From Ruegeria atlantica (lineage in GTDB: Bacteria > Pseudomonadota > Alphaproteobacteria > Rhodobacterales > Rhodobacteraceae), in assembly GCF_013032505.1 (NCBI RefSeq), contig NZ_WQCG01000006.1, forward strand, positions 1 through 64,000: a DNA stretch of 64,000 bases, read 5' to 3'. The stretch's first letter is position 1. The number at the start of each line of letters is the position of its first letter. Shown one piece after another: positions 1 through 14,959 of this stretch. Position numbers and translations under genes: made by a program. The notes under the pieces were generated by a model. That model made no database searches. It was given only the letters and a program-made list of their open reading frames with translations, and was not told the origin of the DNA.

Positions 1-55
1 CAATCGTGCCGATGTTAACGTGCGGCTTATTACGCTCAAACTTTTCCTTTGCCAT
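1..55 (-). CDS. tuf: Elongation factor Tu, N-terminal fragment
   Basis: This is the start of EF-Tu, cut by the window edge; only 18 codons are visible, reading MAKEKFERNKPHVNIGTI, the standard N-terminus of bacterial EF-Tu just before its P-loop. EF-Tu carries aminoacyl-tRNA to the ribosome as a GTP complex. A strong Shine-Dalgarno sequence (AAAGGAGG) lies 6 bases before the ATG. The gene follows fusA at a distance of 60 bases on the same strand, the classic str-operon order rpsL-rpsG-fusA-tuf. Identity is secure; nothing can be said of the rest of the protein. Confidence 0.95.
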   Translation of the reverse strand, partial: MAKEKFERNKPHVNIGTI

Positions 56-80
56 GATGGCCTCCTTTTTCGGTAATGAA

Positions 81-103
81 GGGAGCGCGTTAGCCGCGCT
101 CCC
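81..103 (-). terminator. Hairpin between fusA and tuf (attenuator-like)
   Basis: Nine-base-pair GC-rich inverted repeat (GGGAGCGCG with CGCGCTCCC, 5-base loop) in the fusA-tuf gap. In the minus direction no U-tract follows, so it is more likely an RNA processing or attenuation structure than a full terminator. Confidence 0.45.
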
Positions 104-115
104 TCAAATCTTCGC

Positions 116-2233
116 TTATGCGTATTTCGCCTGAATCTCGTCCGAGATGTTCTGCGGAACCGGATCGTAGTGATCGAACTGCATGGTGAACTGGGCACGG
201 CCCGACGACATCGAACGCAGAGTGTTGATGTAGCCGAACATGTTGGCCAGCGGAACAAACGCGTCGATCGCGATTGCGTTGCCGCGCGGCTCTTGTCCAG
301 ACACCTGGCCCCGACGCGAGGTCAGGTCGCCGATGATACCGCCGGTGTATTCTTCCGGGGTGATCACTTCGACCTTCATGATCGGTTCCAGCAGTTTCGC
401 GCCAGCTTTGCGCATGCCTTCACGCATACACATACGGGCCGCGATTTCGAACGCCAGAACGCTCGAGTCAACGTCGTGGAACTTACCGTCCAGCAGGGCA
501 ACCTTGAAGTCGATCACAGGGAAGCCAGCCAGTGGGCCGCTATCCATGACCGAGTTGATGCCTTTTTCAACACCCGGGATGTATTCCTTCGGAACAGCAC
601 CACCAACGATGCGGCTTTCAAACGAATAACCTTCGCCCGGCTCTGTCGGCTGGATCTCCAGCTTAACTTCGCCGAACTGACCCGAACCACCCGACTGTTT
701 CTTGTGGGTGTAGGTGTGTTCTACCGGCATCGAGATGGTTTCACGGTATGCCACCTGAGGTGCACCGATGTTCGCCTCGACTTTGAATTCGCGCTTCAGA
801 CGGTCCACCAGGATGTCCAGGTGAAGTTCGCCCATGCCCTTCATGATGGTCTGACCGGATTCCAGGTCAGTTTCCACGCGGAAGGACGGGTCTTCGGCGG
901 CCAGACGAGCCAGACCCTGGGACATCTTCTCTTGGTCGCCCTTGGTTTTGGGCTCAACCGCGATCTCGATCACCGGATCGGGGAAGGTCATGGTTTCCAG
1001 AACCACCGGATCCTTCGCGTCACACAGGGTGTCACCAGTGGTGGTGTCTTTCAGACCCGCCAGCGCGATGATGTCGCCTGCAAACGCTTCTTCGATCTCT
1101 TCCCGGTTGTTCGAGTGCATCATCATCATACGACCGATGCGCTCTTTCTTACCTTTGGTCGAGTTAAGGATCGAGTCACCCTTGTTCATGGTACCCGAGT
1201 AGATCCGAGTGAAGGTCAGCGAGCCAACAAAGGGGTCGTTCATGATTTTAAACGCCAGGCCCGAGAAGGCCATGTTGTCATCAGCACGACGTGCGATGTC
1301 ACGAACTTCTTCTTCGTCGCCGGGTTTGAAGCCCATGTAATCAACAACGTCCAGCGGGCTGGGCAGATAGTCGATCACAGCGTTGAGCAGCGGCTGAACG
1401 CCTTTGTTCTTGAACGCCGAACCACCCAGAACCGGAACGAACGCGATTTCAAGGGTACCTTTACGCAGCAGGGCGCGCAGGGTCGGAATGTCGGGCTCAT
1501 TGCCTTCCAGGTATTCCATCATCGCGTCGTCGTCCATTTCGACGGCCGCTTCGATCATCTTACCGCGCCATTCGTCAGCCATGTCTTTCAGGCTGTCACG
1601 GATCGGTGCTTTGACCCAGCTTGCGCCCAGGTCTTCGCCCTGCCACAGCCATTCTTCCATGGTCACCAGGTCGATCAGACCTTCCAGCTCGGTTTCGGCG
1701 CCGATCGGAATACCAACCGGAACAGCGCGTGCGCCGGTGCGGTCTTCAATCATTGCAACGCAGTTGAAGAAGTCAGCGCCGATCTTGTCCATCTTGTTGA
1801 CGAACACCATCCGCGGAACCTTGTAGCGGTCAGCCTGACGCCACACGGTTTCGGTTTGGGGCTCAACACCAGCGTTTGCGTCCAGAACGCAGACTGCACC
1901 GTCGAGAACCGCCAGCGAACGTTCAACTTCGATGGTGAAGTCAACGTGGCCGGGGGTGTCGATGATGTTCAGGCGGTGCTTGGGCGAGTCAGCAGTTACA
2001 CCGTCTTCGGTGCGTTCCCAGAACGTGGTGGTCGCAGCCGAAGTAATGGTGATGCCGCGTTCCTGCTCCTGTTCCATCCAGTCCATGGTGGCTGCACCAT
2101 CGTGCACCTCACCGATGTTGTGGGATTTGCCGGTGTAAAACAGGATGCGTTCCGAGCAGGTGGTTTTACCTGCATCGATGTGCGCCATGATACCGAAGTT
2201 ACGGTAATGTTCGAGTGTATATTCGCGTGCCAT
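116..2233 (-). CDS. fusA: Elongation factor G
   Basis: GTPase that drives translocation of tRNA and mRNA on the ribosome and acts in ribosome recycling. The 705 residues match the usual EF-G length. All canonical G motifs are visible: AHIDAGKTT (P-loop, residues 17-25), RGITI (switch I, 59-63), DTPGHVD with the catalytic His (92-98) and NKMD (about 146-149); domains II to V follow. A Shine-Dalgarno sequence (AGAGG, 9 bases before ATG) supports the start. It lies 18 bases after rpsG and 60 bases before tuf, so it is the third gene of the str operon. A divergent paralogue without several of these motifs lies near 37.7 kb; this copy is clearly the functional EF-G. Confidence 0.99.
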   Translation of the reverse strand: MAREYTLEHYRNFGIMAHIDAGKTTCSERILFYTGKSHNIGEVHDGAATMDWMEQEQERGITITSAATTTFWERTEDGVTADSPKHRLNIIDTPGHVDFTIEVERSLAVLDGAVCVLDANAGVEPQTETVWRQADRYKVPRMVFVNKMDKIGADFFNCVAMIEDRTGARAVPVGIPIGAETELEGLIDLVTMEEWLWQGEDLGASWVKAPIRDSLKDMADEWRGKMIEAAVEMDDDAMMEYLEGNEPDIPTLRALLRKGTLEIAFVPVLGGSAFKNKGVQPLLNAVIDYLPSPLDVVDYMGFKPGDEEEVRDIARRADDNMAFSGLAFKIMNDPFVGSLTFTRIYSGTMNKGDSILNSTKGKKERIGRMMMMHSNNREEIEEAFAGDIIALAGLKDTTTGDTLCDAKDPVVLETMTFPDPVIEIAVEPKTKGDQEKMSQGLARLAAEDPSFRVETDLESGQTIMKGMGELHLDILVDRLKREFKVEANIGAPQVAYRETISMPVEHTYTHKKQSGGSGQFGEVKLEIQPTEPGEGYSFESRIVGGAVPKEYIPGVEKGINSVMDSGPLAGFPVIDFKVALLDGKFHDVDSSVLAFEIAARMCMREGMRKAGAKLLEPIMKVEVITPEEYTGGIIGDLTSRRGQVSGQEPRGNAIAIDAFVPLANMFGYINTLRSMSSGRAQFTMQFDHYDPVPQNISDEIQAKYA

Positions 2234-2251
2234 TTTGATAAGCCTCTGGAA

Positions 2252-2737
<486 letters not shown>

Positions 2738-3109
2738 TTACTTGGGACGCTTCGCGCCGTATTTCGAACGGCGTTGTTTACGGTCTTTGACGCCCTGAGT
2801 ATCCAGAACACCGCGCAGGATGTGGTAACGCACACCGGGAAGGTCTTTCACACGGCCGCCACGGATCAGAACAACCGAGTGTTCCTGCAGGTTGTGGCTT
2901 TCACCAGGGATGTACGAGATCACTTCGAACCCGTTGGTCAGGCGCACCTTGGCAACCTTACGCATAGCCGAGTTCGGCTTCTTCGGTGTGGTGGTATACA
3001 CACGGGTGCAGACGCCGCGTTTCTGCGGGCACTGCTCCAGGTGCATGGACTTCGAGCGTTTTACTTTAGGCTGCCGCGGCTTGCGGATCAGCTGTTGGAT
3101 CGTTGGCAT
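2738..3109 (-). CDS. rpsL: 30S ribosomal protein S12
   Basis: Decoding-centre protein of the 30S subunit and first gene of the str operon. I start it at [13 protein letters not shown] (123 residues, the family length) rather than 12 codons upstream, because that leader does not belong to S12. The lysine in [10 protein letters not shown] and the one in RVKDLPG, the two classic streptomycin-resistance positions, are wild type. A mild difference is [11 protein letters not shown] where many bacteria have PGEGHNLQEHS. The operon promoter should lie in the long gap upstream, which is shared with a divergent accessory gene. Confidence 0.98.
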   Translation of the reverse strand: MPTIQQLIRKPRQPKVKRSKSMHLEQCPQKRGVCTRVYTTTPKKPNSAMRKVAKVRLTNGFEVISYIPGESHNLQEHSVVLIRGGRVKDLPGVRYHILRGVLDTQGVKDRKQRRSKYGAKRPK

Positions 3110-3493
3110 TCCGGTTATATCCCCGTTTTGCAACACACATGACATGCACGCAGCTGCGTGCGGTTAAATTCGCTGCACTTATGCGTCCACAAGCGCAAAA
3201 CCCGCGAGCGTTCCCATTCCGAGGTGAACGTCGCGGTTTGTTATCAGAGGGCGCGAACGGCAAAATTGTCCGGGCCTTGACCAGTTCATTACTGGAATCG
3301 GTTATGGGGCGGCCCCCGCACCGAGATGACGCGCGTAATAGGGGGAGTCGGCCCGAGTGTCAACAGCACATGCCAAACCAGCCGAATGGTGGCGTTTTAT
3401 CAAGGCTTAACTGCGGTTTCCAGCATCTCTCGCCCGTTGCGGGCGAATGCCGAGATCGCCATAGTAGCGGTGAAACATTGCGACGGACAAAAC
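3110..3493. other. rpsL leader and divergent intergenic region
   Basis: A 384-base gap without a gene. The rpsL-proximal half holds a 16-base perfect palindrome (3146-3161) and AT-richer sequence around 3165-3175 that could contain a minus-strand promoter, though no convincing -35/-10 pair stands out. The half near the plus-strand glycosyltransferase shows only weak open frames without ribosome binding sites. Confidence 0.5.
3146..3161. repeat. 16-bp perfect palindrome in the rpsL leader
   Basis: GCACGCAGCTGCGTGC is fully self-complementary and lies 37-52 bases upstream of the rpsL start. It may be a protein-binding site or an RNA hairpin in the str-operon leader. Its role is unknown. Confidence 0.55.
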
Positions 3494-4300
3494 ATGCAAG
3501 TCATCGGCCTGTGCCGCTTTTCCTATCCCGCAATCGGCGGCTATCAGGTTGAACACGACACCGTCGAGGAAAGACGCCAGTATCTGTATAGCCCGGAACG
3601 CCTGGAAGAACGGTTTCGTCTGTTCGAAGCCACCACCCTGCCCTGCTTTCGGGAACAGACAGACGAAGACTTTGAGCTGTTCGTTCTGATCGGTGAGTGC
3701 CTTCCCAAGGCGTCGATGGACCGGCTCTATGATCTTACCTCGGGCATCAGGCAGATCCGTATTGTCAAACGCGCCCCGGCCCGGCACCGCCCTGTCGTAA
3801 AAGATGTTCTGAACAGCGCCCGCACTGACCCGGATCGGCCCTGCATTCAGTTCCGGCATGACGACGATGACGCCGTCTCGGTCGATTTTGTCGAACGGCT
3901 GCGCCTTGCCGCGGTCGACGCGAAGGGACTAATCCAGAGTAACCGTACAGTCGGACTGGATTTTAACAGCGGATTTCTGGCACGGTTCGGGCCGGAGGGC
4001 ATTCGCGCCACGCAAGTGTTCAGATCCCTTTTAGGCGTCGGGCTTGGAATGTATATCGCCGGCGGCTGCAAACACACGATCATGAGTTTCACCCATCATA
4101 AAGTCGGTCGTTTCATGCCGGTGATCAGCTATCCCGACGCGCCCATGTGGGTGCGAACGCTGAATAATTTCAACGACTCACCCCACGCCCGCGCCAACAA
4201 AACCGAATTGCCCCCACTGACACCGGAACAAGAGGGTGAATTCATTGCGCGATTTGCCATTGAACAGGACAAGGTAAGGCGGGTTCACTCTGACGGCTGA
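3494..4300 (+). CDS. Putative rhamnosyltransferase-like glycosyltransferase (PF11316-like)
   Basis: A 268-residue protein starting MQVIGLCRFSYPAIGG and carrying the pattern of the putative rhamnosyl transferase family common in Rhodobacteraceae: VEHDTVEER, LEERFRLFEATTLP, then QFRHDDDDAV near residue 120, an acidic run that fits a nucleotide-sugar metal site. It would act in the cytoplasm on an unknown polysaccharide or glycolipid acceptor. I chose the internal ATG because the family begins with this M-x-V-I-G-L-C-R-F sequence; the upstream extension is low-complexity read-through. No strong Shine-Dalgarno sequence is visible. Its 3' end overlaps the convergent EamA gene by 16 bases. The family assignment is from sequence pattern recalled from related genomes; the substrate is unknown. 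Confidence 0.7.
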   Translation: MQVIGLCRFSYPAIGGYQVEHDTVEERRQYLYSPERLEERFRLFEATTLPCFREQTDEDFELFVLIGECLPKASMDRLYDLTSGIRQIRIVKRAPARHRPVVKDVLNSARTDPDRPCIQFRHDDDDAVSVDFVERLRLAAVDAKGLIQSNRTVGLDFNSGFLARFGPEGIRATQVFRSLLGVGLGMYIAGGCKHTIMSFTHHKVGRFMPVISYPDAPMWVRTLNNFNDSPHARANKTELPPLTPEQEGEFIARFAIEQDKVRRVHSDG

Positions 4301-5154
4301 GACTGTCGTTCCCGGAACAAGGTGAATAGACCCGCACCCACGACCAGAACAGCGCCCATCATCGTGATCGTATCTGGCCAATCGCCAAAAATGACCCAAC
4401 CCAGACCCAATGCCCAGATCAGGCTTGAATACCGGAACGGTGCGATAAATCCGACGTCCCCTTCGCGCATGACCATGACGCTGCACAGATATCCCGTCAG
4501 CACAAAGACAGCTGCAGATGCCACCATCAGACCCGCGCCGATGGGAACTGGTTCCCATCCGGATACTGCCGTTGCAATCCCTGCGGCTACCGTAATGGAC
4601 AACGAAGTCGCCAAGGTGACTGCCAATGAGGGAACGTGGCTGGACATGCGCCGCGTAATCAGATCGCGCGCGGTGACAGAAGCAACGGCAATCAGGGCGT
4701 ATATCGCGTAAACACTGAACCCATCAGGCCCCGGCCTTACAATCAACAACATTCCGACGAAACCCATCCCGATCGCCAGAATGCGACGCCAGCCGATATG
4801 CTCACCAAAGAACAAAACGGCCCCCAGTGTCACAGTCAGAGGCAGGGCCTGCAGAACCGCCGTCACATTGGCCAGCGGCATGTGCAGAAGTGCTGTCAAA
4901 AAGAAGAAGGTAGCCGACAGCTCGGCGACGCAGCGTGCCGCGACAAGCCACTTGTCGTGACACGGGAAGTTCAAGTGCAATGCCCCCAGATGACGCGCCA
5001 TCAGAAACACCAGAAACGTTGCTACAACGCCGCGGATCGCAACCATCTGAAACAGCGGCACCTCTGCCCCTGCAACTTTGATCAACGCGTCATTCAAGGT
5101 AAAGGCGGCCATGCTGCCCATCATCAGCATCGCGCCCTTCACATTTGGGGTCAT
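4285..5154 (-). CDS. EamA/DMT-family membrane transporter
   Basis: Drug/metabolite-transporter superfamily protein of 289 residues with about ten hydrophobic segments arranged as two EamA repeats. The N-terminal half has the typical sequence MMGSMAAFTLNDALIK and the second repeat begins near YAIYALIAVASVTARDL. Such proteins export small metabolites or amino acids; the substrate cannot be read from sequence. I start at the ATG of MTPNVKGAML; the reading frame also has a TTG five codons upstream, but it has no better ribosome binding site. It ends inside the convergent glycosyltransferase gene (16-base overlap) and lies 86 bases downstream of the macro-domain gene on the same strand. Confidence 0.85.
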   Translation of the reverse strand: MTPNVKGAMLMMGSMAAFTLNDALIKVAGAEVPLFQMVAIRGVVATFLVFLMARHLGALHLNFPCHDKWLVAARCVAELSATFFFLTALLHMPLANVTAVLQALPLTVTLGAVLFFGEHIGWRRILAIGMGFVGMLLIVRPGPDGFSVYAIYALIAVASVTARDLITRRMSSHVPSLAVTLATSLSITVAAGIATAVSGWEPVPIGAGLMVASAAVFVLTGYLCSVMVMREGDVGFIAPFRYSSLIWALGLGWVIFGDWPDTITMMGAVLVVGAGLFTLFRERQSQPSE

Positions 5155-5240
5155 AGTAGCAGAATCCAATACTCAAAAGAAACACGGATCATTGGCCGTA
5201 AGTCCTTGAGAGATGTCAATATGAACTACGGACCTGTCGG

Positions 5241-5696
5241 TCAGTTGGGGAAGATAACCAGAGTGTGGTCCATGCCTGCACAGGCCACGTTTATGCGTTG
5301 CGCGATTTCGGTCCAGTCCCCTCCGGCAAGACCTGCGCCAATCATCGGATAACCGATGCGGGATGTGGGATAGGTGTCTGCAATCGTCGAAAAACAACCC
5401 GAAATCGCATCGTAGTCCACAAGCGGCCCCGACCCGCCCCAATGAAATTGAGTATAGGCATTGACCACCACGAAATCAGTCATACCTCGCGTGATCCGCG
5501 CTGAAGAAATCGTACCAAGCTTTGAACGCGCCCCATACTCCGTCCGCTTGTCAGCTTCGAGCGCGTCGGGGAAGTGCGCCGCAATCACCCTGGCGATCCC
5601 GGCGCCCATCGCATGAAAGCAATTGCAGCCGTGGACGATGACATCGAATTCACCATCCAACGCAAGCTGTATCAAATCACCCTTGATGGTTGGCAT
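5241..5696 (-). CDS. Macro-domain protein (ADP-ribose binding or hydrolysing)
   Basis: A 151-residue single-domain protein. It begins IKGDLIQLALDGEFDVIVHG, followed by HGCNCFHAMGAGIA, the ADP-ribose-binding loop 1 of macro domains, and later YPMIGAGLAGGDW, the phosphate-binding loop 2. Members of this group (Poa1p/TARG1-like) bind or hydrolyse ADP-ribose derivatives such as ADP-ribose 1''-phosphate or ADP-ribosyl-glutamate. The protein should be cytosolic; no signal or membrane segment is seen. It stands just beyond the rpoC terminator on the same strand, so it is its own transcription unit or begins the unit that runs into the EamA gene. No partner ADP-ribosyltransferase (DarT-like) is found nearby, which argues against a toxin-antitoxin role. 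Confidence 0.85.
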   Translation of the reverse strand: MPTIKGDLIQLALDGEFDVIVHGCNCFHAMGAGIARVIAAHFPDALEADKRTEYGARSKLGTISSARITRGMTDFVVVNAYTQFHWGGSGPLVDYDAISGCFSTIADTYPTSRIGYPMIGAGLAGGDWTEIAQRINVACAGMDHTLVIFPN

Positions 5697-5770
5697 CGTG
5701 CGTTCCTTGGGTATCTTTGCCGAGCTTGTTCGATTGTACCACGACCTTCGAACAAGAACACACCGGGGGC

Positions 5771-5802
5771 AAAAGAAAAGGCCCCGCGAAATCGCGGGGC
5801 CT
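5771..5802 (-). terminator. Intrinsic terminator of the rplJL-rpoBC operon
   Basis: GGCCCCGCG and CGCGGGGCC form a 9-bp stem with a 4-base loop; in the minus direction the stem is followed directly by TTTTCTTTT. It lies 22 bases after the rpoC stop codon. Confidence 0.9.
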
Positions 5803-5824
5803 GATCGTTTGGCTGTTAAGGCGC

Positions 5825-8800
5825 TTACTCGCGGCTTTCCGGAGTTTCCACCAGAACGTCCAGCTCGTCGCCAACCAGATCGTCGTCCATGACCGGTGCA
5901 GCCAGGGCAGCGGCCGCTTCGGCCTCTTCCCGGCGGGCTTCGATAACGACGTTATCGCGGCCTTGCGCAACCTGACGTACGGCCTGAGTCGCACCACCGG
6001 TACCGGCGGGGATCAGACGACCAACGATGACGTTCTCCTTCAGGCCAACCAGCTTGTCCTTCTTGCCCTGAACCGAAGCTTCGGTCAGCACGCGGGTGGT
6101 TTCCTGGAACGACGCCGCCGAGATGAACGAACGCGTCTGCAGCGAGGCTTTGGTGATCCCCAAGAGGATCGGTTCGCCCTGTGCCGGACGACCACCGCGG
6201 GCGATGGTCTTCTCATTGGCCGCGTCGAACTCCTGCTTGTCGACATGTTCGCCTTTCAGCAGGGTGGTGTCGCCTGAATCCAGGATCTCCCACTTCTGCA
6301 GCATCTGGCGCACGATGACCTCGATGTGCTTGTCGTTGATCTTCACGCCCTGCAGACGATAGACGTCCTGCACTTCGTCGATCATGTAATCCGCCAGCGC
6401 TTCGACACCCATGATGGACAGGATGTCATGCGGAGCCGGGTTACCGTCCATAAGGTATTCACCCTTCTGGATGAAGTCCCCTTCGGCGACCGGGATGTGC
6501 TTGCCCTTGGGCACCATGTACTCGATGGTCTCCATGGACTCGTCCGCCGGTTCGATGCTGATGCGGCGCTTGTTCTTGTAGTCGCGGCCAAAGCGCACGT
6601 AACCATCGGCTTCTGCGATGATCGCGTGATCTTTCGGACGACGGGCTTCGAACAGTTCGGCCACACGCGGCAGACCACCGGTGATGTCCTTGGTCTTGGC
6701 ACCTTCACGCGGAATACGCGCGACAACTTCACCAGCTTCGATCTTCTGACCGTCTTCGACCGACAGAATCGCGTCCACAGACATCGGATAGTGAACCGGG
6801 TTGCCCGCATCGTTGCGGACCGGCTCGCCATCTTCACCGACCAGAATGATCTCGGGCTTGAGGTCGCTGCCTTTGGGGGCGGCGCGCCAGTCGATCACGA
6901 TTTTCTGGGTCATACCGGTTGCATCGTCGGTCTCATCGCGGACAGCGATGCCCGAAACAAGATCAACGTATTTCGCAGTACCGGCTTTCTCGGCGATGAT
7001 CGGCAGGGTGTAAGGATCCCATTCGAACAGCTTGTCGCCACGAGCGACGGATGCGCCATCCTTGACGAACAGCTTGGAACCATAGCCCAGTTTGTGGCTG
7101 GCACGCTCTTCGCCGTGCTCGTCCTTGATAACCAGCTTCATGTTCCGGCCCATCACCAGGCTTTCGCCTGCCGAGTTGACCAGAATCTGCGGGTTCTCGA
7201 AGGAAACGACACCGTCCTGGCTGGCTTCCTGGAACGACTGCTGACCACCCTGCGCAACACCACCAATGTGGAAGGTCCGCATTGTCAGCTGCGTACCCGG
7301 TTCACCGATGGACTGCGCGGCGATAATGCCAACAGCCTCGCCTGTGTTGACCATGGTACCGCGTGCAAGGTCACGACCGTAGCAGGTGGCGCAAACGCCT
7401 TCCTCAGACTCACAGGTCAGAGGTGAGCGGATGCGCATCGACGCAACACCGGCTTCATCAATGGTGTCAGCCATACGCTCGTCGATCAACTGACCTGCAG
7501 CGACCAGAACCTCGTCCGTGCCCGGACGCAGAACGTCATCGGCAGAGACACGGCCCAACACACGTTCGGCCAACGAAGCGACAACCTCACCGTCGTTCAC
7601 GGCTGCTTCGGCAGTGATCGCACGCTCGGTGCCACAATCGATCTCACGAACGATACAGTCTTGCGCCACGTCCACCAGACGACGGGTCAGGTAACCCGAG
7701 TTCGCCGTCTTCAGAGCGGTATCCGACAGACCCTTACGGGCACCGTGGGTCGAGTTGAAGTACTCGAGAACGGTCAGGCCTTCTTTAAAGTTCGAGATGA
7801 TCGGCGTCTCGATGATGTCACCGTTCGGTTTGGCCATCAGGCCGCGCATACCGCCCAGCTGTTTCATCTGAGTGACCGAGCCACGCGCACCCGAGTGGGC
7901 CATCATGTAGACCGAGTTCGGTTCTTGATCCGACCCGTCTTCGGCCTTGGCGACGTCCGAGATGGTGCTCATCATCGCCTCGGTGACGCGGTCGTTACAC
8001 TTCGACCAGGCATCGACAACTTTGTTGTACTTTTCGCCCTGAGTGATCAGGCCGTCCATGTACTGCTGTTCAAAGTCCTTCACCTGACCGCGGGTGTCAT
8101 CGACGATGCCCCACTTGTCATCCGGAATGACCATGTCGTCCTTACCGAACGAGATGCCCGCCTTGAACGCTTCTTTGAAGCCCATCGACATGATCTGGTC
8201 ACAGAAGATGACCGACTCTTTCTGACCGCAGTAACGGTAGACGGTGTCGATGACCTGCTGCACCTCTTTCTTCCGCAGCAGGCGGTTGACCAGTTCGAAC
8301 GGCGCCTTGTTGTTCATTGGCAGCAAGGCACCCAGACGCAGACGGCCCGGAGTTGTCTCGAAACGCTTCTGAACTTCGTTGCCTTCGTCGTCGATCTGCG
8401 TGATCCGCGCAGTGATCTTGGTGTGCAGGTGCACTTCGCCGGAATCCAGCGCGTGCTGAACTTCGTCGATCGAACCGAACACTTTGCCTTCGCCCGGCAT
8501 GCCTTCGCGTTCCAGGGTCACATAGTACAGACCCAGGATCATATCCTGCGACGGAACGATGATAGGTGCGCCGTTTGCAGGCGACAGAACGTTGTTCGTC
8601 GACATCATCAGAACACGCGCTTCCAGCTGGGCCTCAAGGCTCAGTGGGACGTGAACGGCCATCTGGTCACCGTCGAAGTCGGCGTTAAAGGCCGAACAGA
8701 CCAGCGGGTGCAGCTGGATCGCTTTACCTTCGATCAGGACCGGCTCGAACGCCTGAATGCCAAGACGGTGCAGCGTAGGCGCACGGTTCAGCATGACAGG

Positions 8801-10066
8801 GTGTTCGCGGATCACCTCGTCGAGGATATCCCACACTTCGGGACGCTCTTTCTCGACCAGTTTCTTCGCCTGTTTCACGGTCGAAGACAGACCCTTGGCT
8901 TCAAGGCGCGAGTAGATGAACGGCTTGAACAGCTCCAGCGCCATCTTCTTGGGCAGACCACACTGGTGCAACTTCAGTTCCGGACCGGTCACGATGACCG
9001 AACGGCCCGAGAAGTCGACGCGCTTACCCAAAAGGTTCTGACGGAAGCGACCCTGCTTACCTTTCAGCATGTCAGACAGCGATTTCAGCGGACGCTTGTT
9101 GGCGCCGGTGATCACGCGGCCACGACGGCCATTGTCGAACAGAGCGTCCACGGATTCCTGCAGCATCCGCTTTTCGTTACGGACGATGATGTCAGGCGCA
9201 CGCAGTTCAATCAGACGCTTCAGACGGTTGTTCCGGTTGATGACGCGGCGATACAGGTCGTTCAGATCCGAAGTCGCAAAACGGCCACCATCCAGCGGAA
9301 CCAGCGGACGCAGTTCCGGCGGAATGACCGGGATCACGGTCATCACCATCCACTCAGGCCGGTTGCCCGACTCGAGGAAGGATTCGACAACTTTCAGACG
9401 CTTGATGATCTTCTTGGGCTTCAGTTCACCGGTGGCTTCAGCCAGATCAGCGCGCAGCTGCTCGGCTTCGGCTTCCAAGTCAATCTGCGCCAGCATCTCA
9501 CGGATGGCTTCGGCACCGATATTTGCGGTGAACGCGTCCATGCCATAGGCATCCTGTGCGTCCATGTACTCTTCTTCGGTCAGCATCTGGCCGTAGGTCA
9601 GGTCAGTCAGACCGGGCTCGATGACGACGTAGTTTTCAAAGTACAGAACGCGTTCCAGATCACGCAGAGTCATATCCAGCATCAGACCGATGCGGGACGG
9701 CAGCGATTTCAGGAACCAGATATGTGCGACGGGCGCGGCCAGTTCGATGTGGCCCATACGCTCACGGCGGACTTTCTGCAGGGTGACTTCCACACCGCAT
9801 TTCTCGCAGACAACGCCGCGATACTTCATCCGCTTATATTTGCCGCACAGACATTCGTAATCTTTGATCGGGCCAAAGATACGCGCGCAGAACAGACCGT
9901 CACGCTCGGGTTTGAACGTCCGGTAGTTGATGGTTTCGGGCTTCTTGATCTCACCATAGGACCAAGACAGGATCCGTTCAGGGCTGGCCAGCGAAACCTT
10001 GATCTCGTCAAAGACTTTCGGCGGTGTCAGCGGGTTGAACGGGTTGTTGGTGATTTCCTGGTTCAT
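5825..10066 (-). CDS. rpoC: DNA-directed RNA polymerase subunit beta'
   Basis: Largest subunit of RNA polymerase, forming the DNA clamp and most of the active centre. At 1413 residues it has normal length for alphaproteobacteria. The N-terminal zinc site [19 protein letters not shown] (near residues 70-88), the invariant catalytic NADFDGDQM that binds the active-site Mg ions, and the conserved trigger-loop region with [12 protein letters not shown] are all present. It follows rpoB by 52 bases on the same strand and ends 22 bases before a strong intrinsic terminator. No insertion, frameshift or missing key residue is seen. Confidence 0.99.
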   Translation of the reverse strand: MNQEITNNPFNPLTPPKVFDEIKVSLASPERILSWSYGEIKKPETINYRTFKPERDGLFCARIFGPIKDYECLCGKYKRMKYRGVVCEKCGVEVTLQKVRRERMGHIELAAPVAHIWFLKSLPSRIGLMLDMTLRDLERVLYFENYVVIEPGLTDLTYGQMLTEEEYMDAQDAYGMDAFTANIGAEAIREMLAQIDLEAEAEQLRADLAEATGELKPKKIIKRLKVVESFLESGNRPEWMVMTVIPVIPPELRPLVPLDGGRFATSDLNDLYRRVINRNNRLKRLIELRAPDIIVRNEKRMLQESVDALFDNGRRGRVITGANKRPLKSLSDMLKGKQGRFRQNLLGKRVDFSGRSVIVTGPELKLHQCGLPKKMALELFKPFIYSRLEAKGLSSTVKQAKKLVEKERPEVWDILDEVIREHPVMLNRAPTLHRLGIQAFEPVLIEGKAIQLHPLVCSAFNADFDGDQMAVHVPLSLEAQLEARVLMMSTNNVLSPANGAPIIVPSQDMILGLYYVTLEREGMPGEGKVFGSIDEVQHALDSGEVHLHTKITARITQIDDEGNEVQKRFETTPGRLRLGALLPMNNKAPFELVNRLLRKKEVQQVIDTVYRYCGQKESVIFCDQIMSMGFKEAFKAGISFGKDDMVIPDDKWGIVDDTRGQVKDFEQQYMDGLITQGEKYNKVVDAWSKCNDRVTEAMMSTISDVAKAEDGSDQEPNSVYMMAHSGARGSVTQMKQLGGMRGLMAKPNGDIIETPIISNFKEGLTVLEYFNSTHGARKGLSDTALKTANSGYLTRRLVDVAQDCIVREIDCGTERAITAEAAVNDGEVVASLAERVLGRVSADDVLRPGTDEVLVAAGQLIDERMADTIDEAGVASMRIRSPLTCESEEGVCATCYGRDLARGTMVNTGEAVGIIAAQSIGEPGTQLTMRTFHIGGVAQGGQQSFQEASQDGVVSFENPQILVNSAGESLVMGRNMKLVIKDEHGEERASHKLGYGSKLFVKDGASVARGDKLFEWDPYTLPIIAEKAGTAKYVDLVSGIAVRDETDDATGMTQKIVIDWRAAPKGSDLKPEIILVGEDGEPVRNDAGNPVHYPMSVDAILSVEDGQKIEAGEVVARIPREGAKTKDITGGLPRVAELFEARRPKDHAIIAEADGYVRFGRDYKNKRRISIEPADESMETIEYMVPKGKHIPVAEGDFIQKGEYLMDGNPAPHDILSIMGVEALADYMIDEVQDVYRLQGVKINDKHIEVIVRQMLQKWEILDSGDTTLLKGEHVDKQEFDAANEKTIARGGRPAQGEPILLGITKASLQTRSFISAASFQETTRVLTEASVQGKKDKLVGLKENVIVGRLIPAGTGGATQAVRQVAQGRDNVVIEARREEAEAAAALAAPVMDDDLVGDELDVLVETPESRE

Positions 10067-10118
10067 TTTGATACCTCAAATTTTGCGGAAGGGGGGACGG
10101 GAGGAAGGGCCGAGGCCC

Positions 10119-14255
<4,137 letters not shown>

Positions 14256-14389
14256 GTCAGATGTCACCTTTCGATGTTCTCAGCGGGCAAAGACACCGTC
14301 GGGCCCCGGCATCTTGCACATTCGAGACGACACGTCCGGATCAATTCATGGCCACCGTCCCGAAGGCAGCCTCCCGATCCAAGAACCGC

Positions 14390-14430
14390 GTCTTAGAAAA
14401 CGCCCCACCCCATGAGGCCCTTTCTAAGAC
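14390..14430 (-). other. Long inverted repeat in the rplL-rpoB spacer (candidate processing stem)
   Basis: A perfect 10-bp inverted repeat (GTCTTAGAAA with TTTCTAAGAC) encloses 21 bases that can extend the stem partly through GGGC/GCCC pairing. There is no U-tract. In E. coli the same spacer carries an RNase III cleavage stem and an attenuator; this is a plausible counterpart by position and shape only. Confidence 0.5.
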
Positions 14431-14436
14431 AGGTTC

Positions 14437-14466
14437 GGCTGGACCCGGATTTCTCCGGACCCAGCC
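14437..14466 (-). other. Second hairpin in the rplL-rpoB spacer (attenuator-like)
   Basis: GGCTGG-ACCCGGA and TCCGG-ACCCAGCC form a GC-rich, slightly mismatched stem with a 4-base loop, starting 40 bases after the rplL stop. In the minus direction no U-run follows, which fits partial attenuation between the ribosomal-protein and polymerase genes better than full termination. Confidence 0.5.
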
Positions 14467-14505
14467 AAATTTTTCGGTACATCAGCGATGCACCAGAGAC
14501 TAAGC

Positions 14506-14880
14506 TTAGGCCAGCTCGACTTCGGCGCCAGCTGCTTCCAGCTTGCCTTTGATGTCTTCTGCTTCTGCTTTGTCCACGCCTTCTTTGATCTTGCCGCCGG
14601 CTTCGACCAGTTCCTTGGCTTCTTTCAGGCCCAGGCCGGTGATGCCGCGAACTTCTTTGATGACGTTGATTTTCGATGCGCCGGCGTTCTTCAGAACGAC
14701 GTCGAATTCGGTTTTTTCTTCCTCAGCTGCGCCACCGGCGTCGCCACCGGCTGCCATGACAACTGCGCCGCCAGCTGCGGGCTCGATGCCATATTCGTCT
14801 TTGAGGATGGTTTTCAGTTCTTGTGCTTCCAGCAGGGTCAGACCCACGATGCTTTCTGCGAGTGCTTTCAGATCAGCCAT
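14506..14880 (-). CDS. rplL: 50S ribosomal protein L7/L12
   Basis: Flexible stalk protein that recruits translational GTPases to the ribosome. It has 124 residues, the normal length. The N-terminal dimerisation domain ([22 protein letters not shown]) is followed by an Ala/Gly-rich hinge near residues 35-52 and the C-terminal domain with [20 protein letters not shown] and the GTPase-contact segment [12 protein letters not shown]. It lies 79 bases downstream of rplJ and 250 bases upstream of rpoB, with two hairpins in the second gap. L7/L12 is made in excess over the other genes of the operon in most bacteria; the hairpins are the likely place for that difference. Confidence 0.98.
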   Translation of the reverse strand: MADLKALAESIVGLTLLEAQELKTILKDEYGIEPAAGGAVVMAAGGDAGGAAEEEKTEFDVVLKNAGASKINVIKEVRGITGLGLKEAKELVEAGGKIKEGVDKAEAEDIKGKLEAAGAEVELA

Positions 14881-14959
14881 TTTATCAGCTCTTTCCGTTT
14901 ACAGTGTGTGTTCCAACGTCAGGGATTTTTCCCTACGCAGATCATTCAGTGCCAACCGC

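Noticed and set aside
5241..5696. Macro-domain gene as part of a DarTG toxin-antitoxin pair
   Set aside because: No ADP-ribosyltransferase toxin gene lies next to it; both neighbours are clearly other functions.
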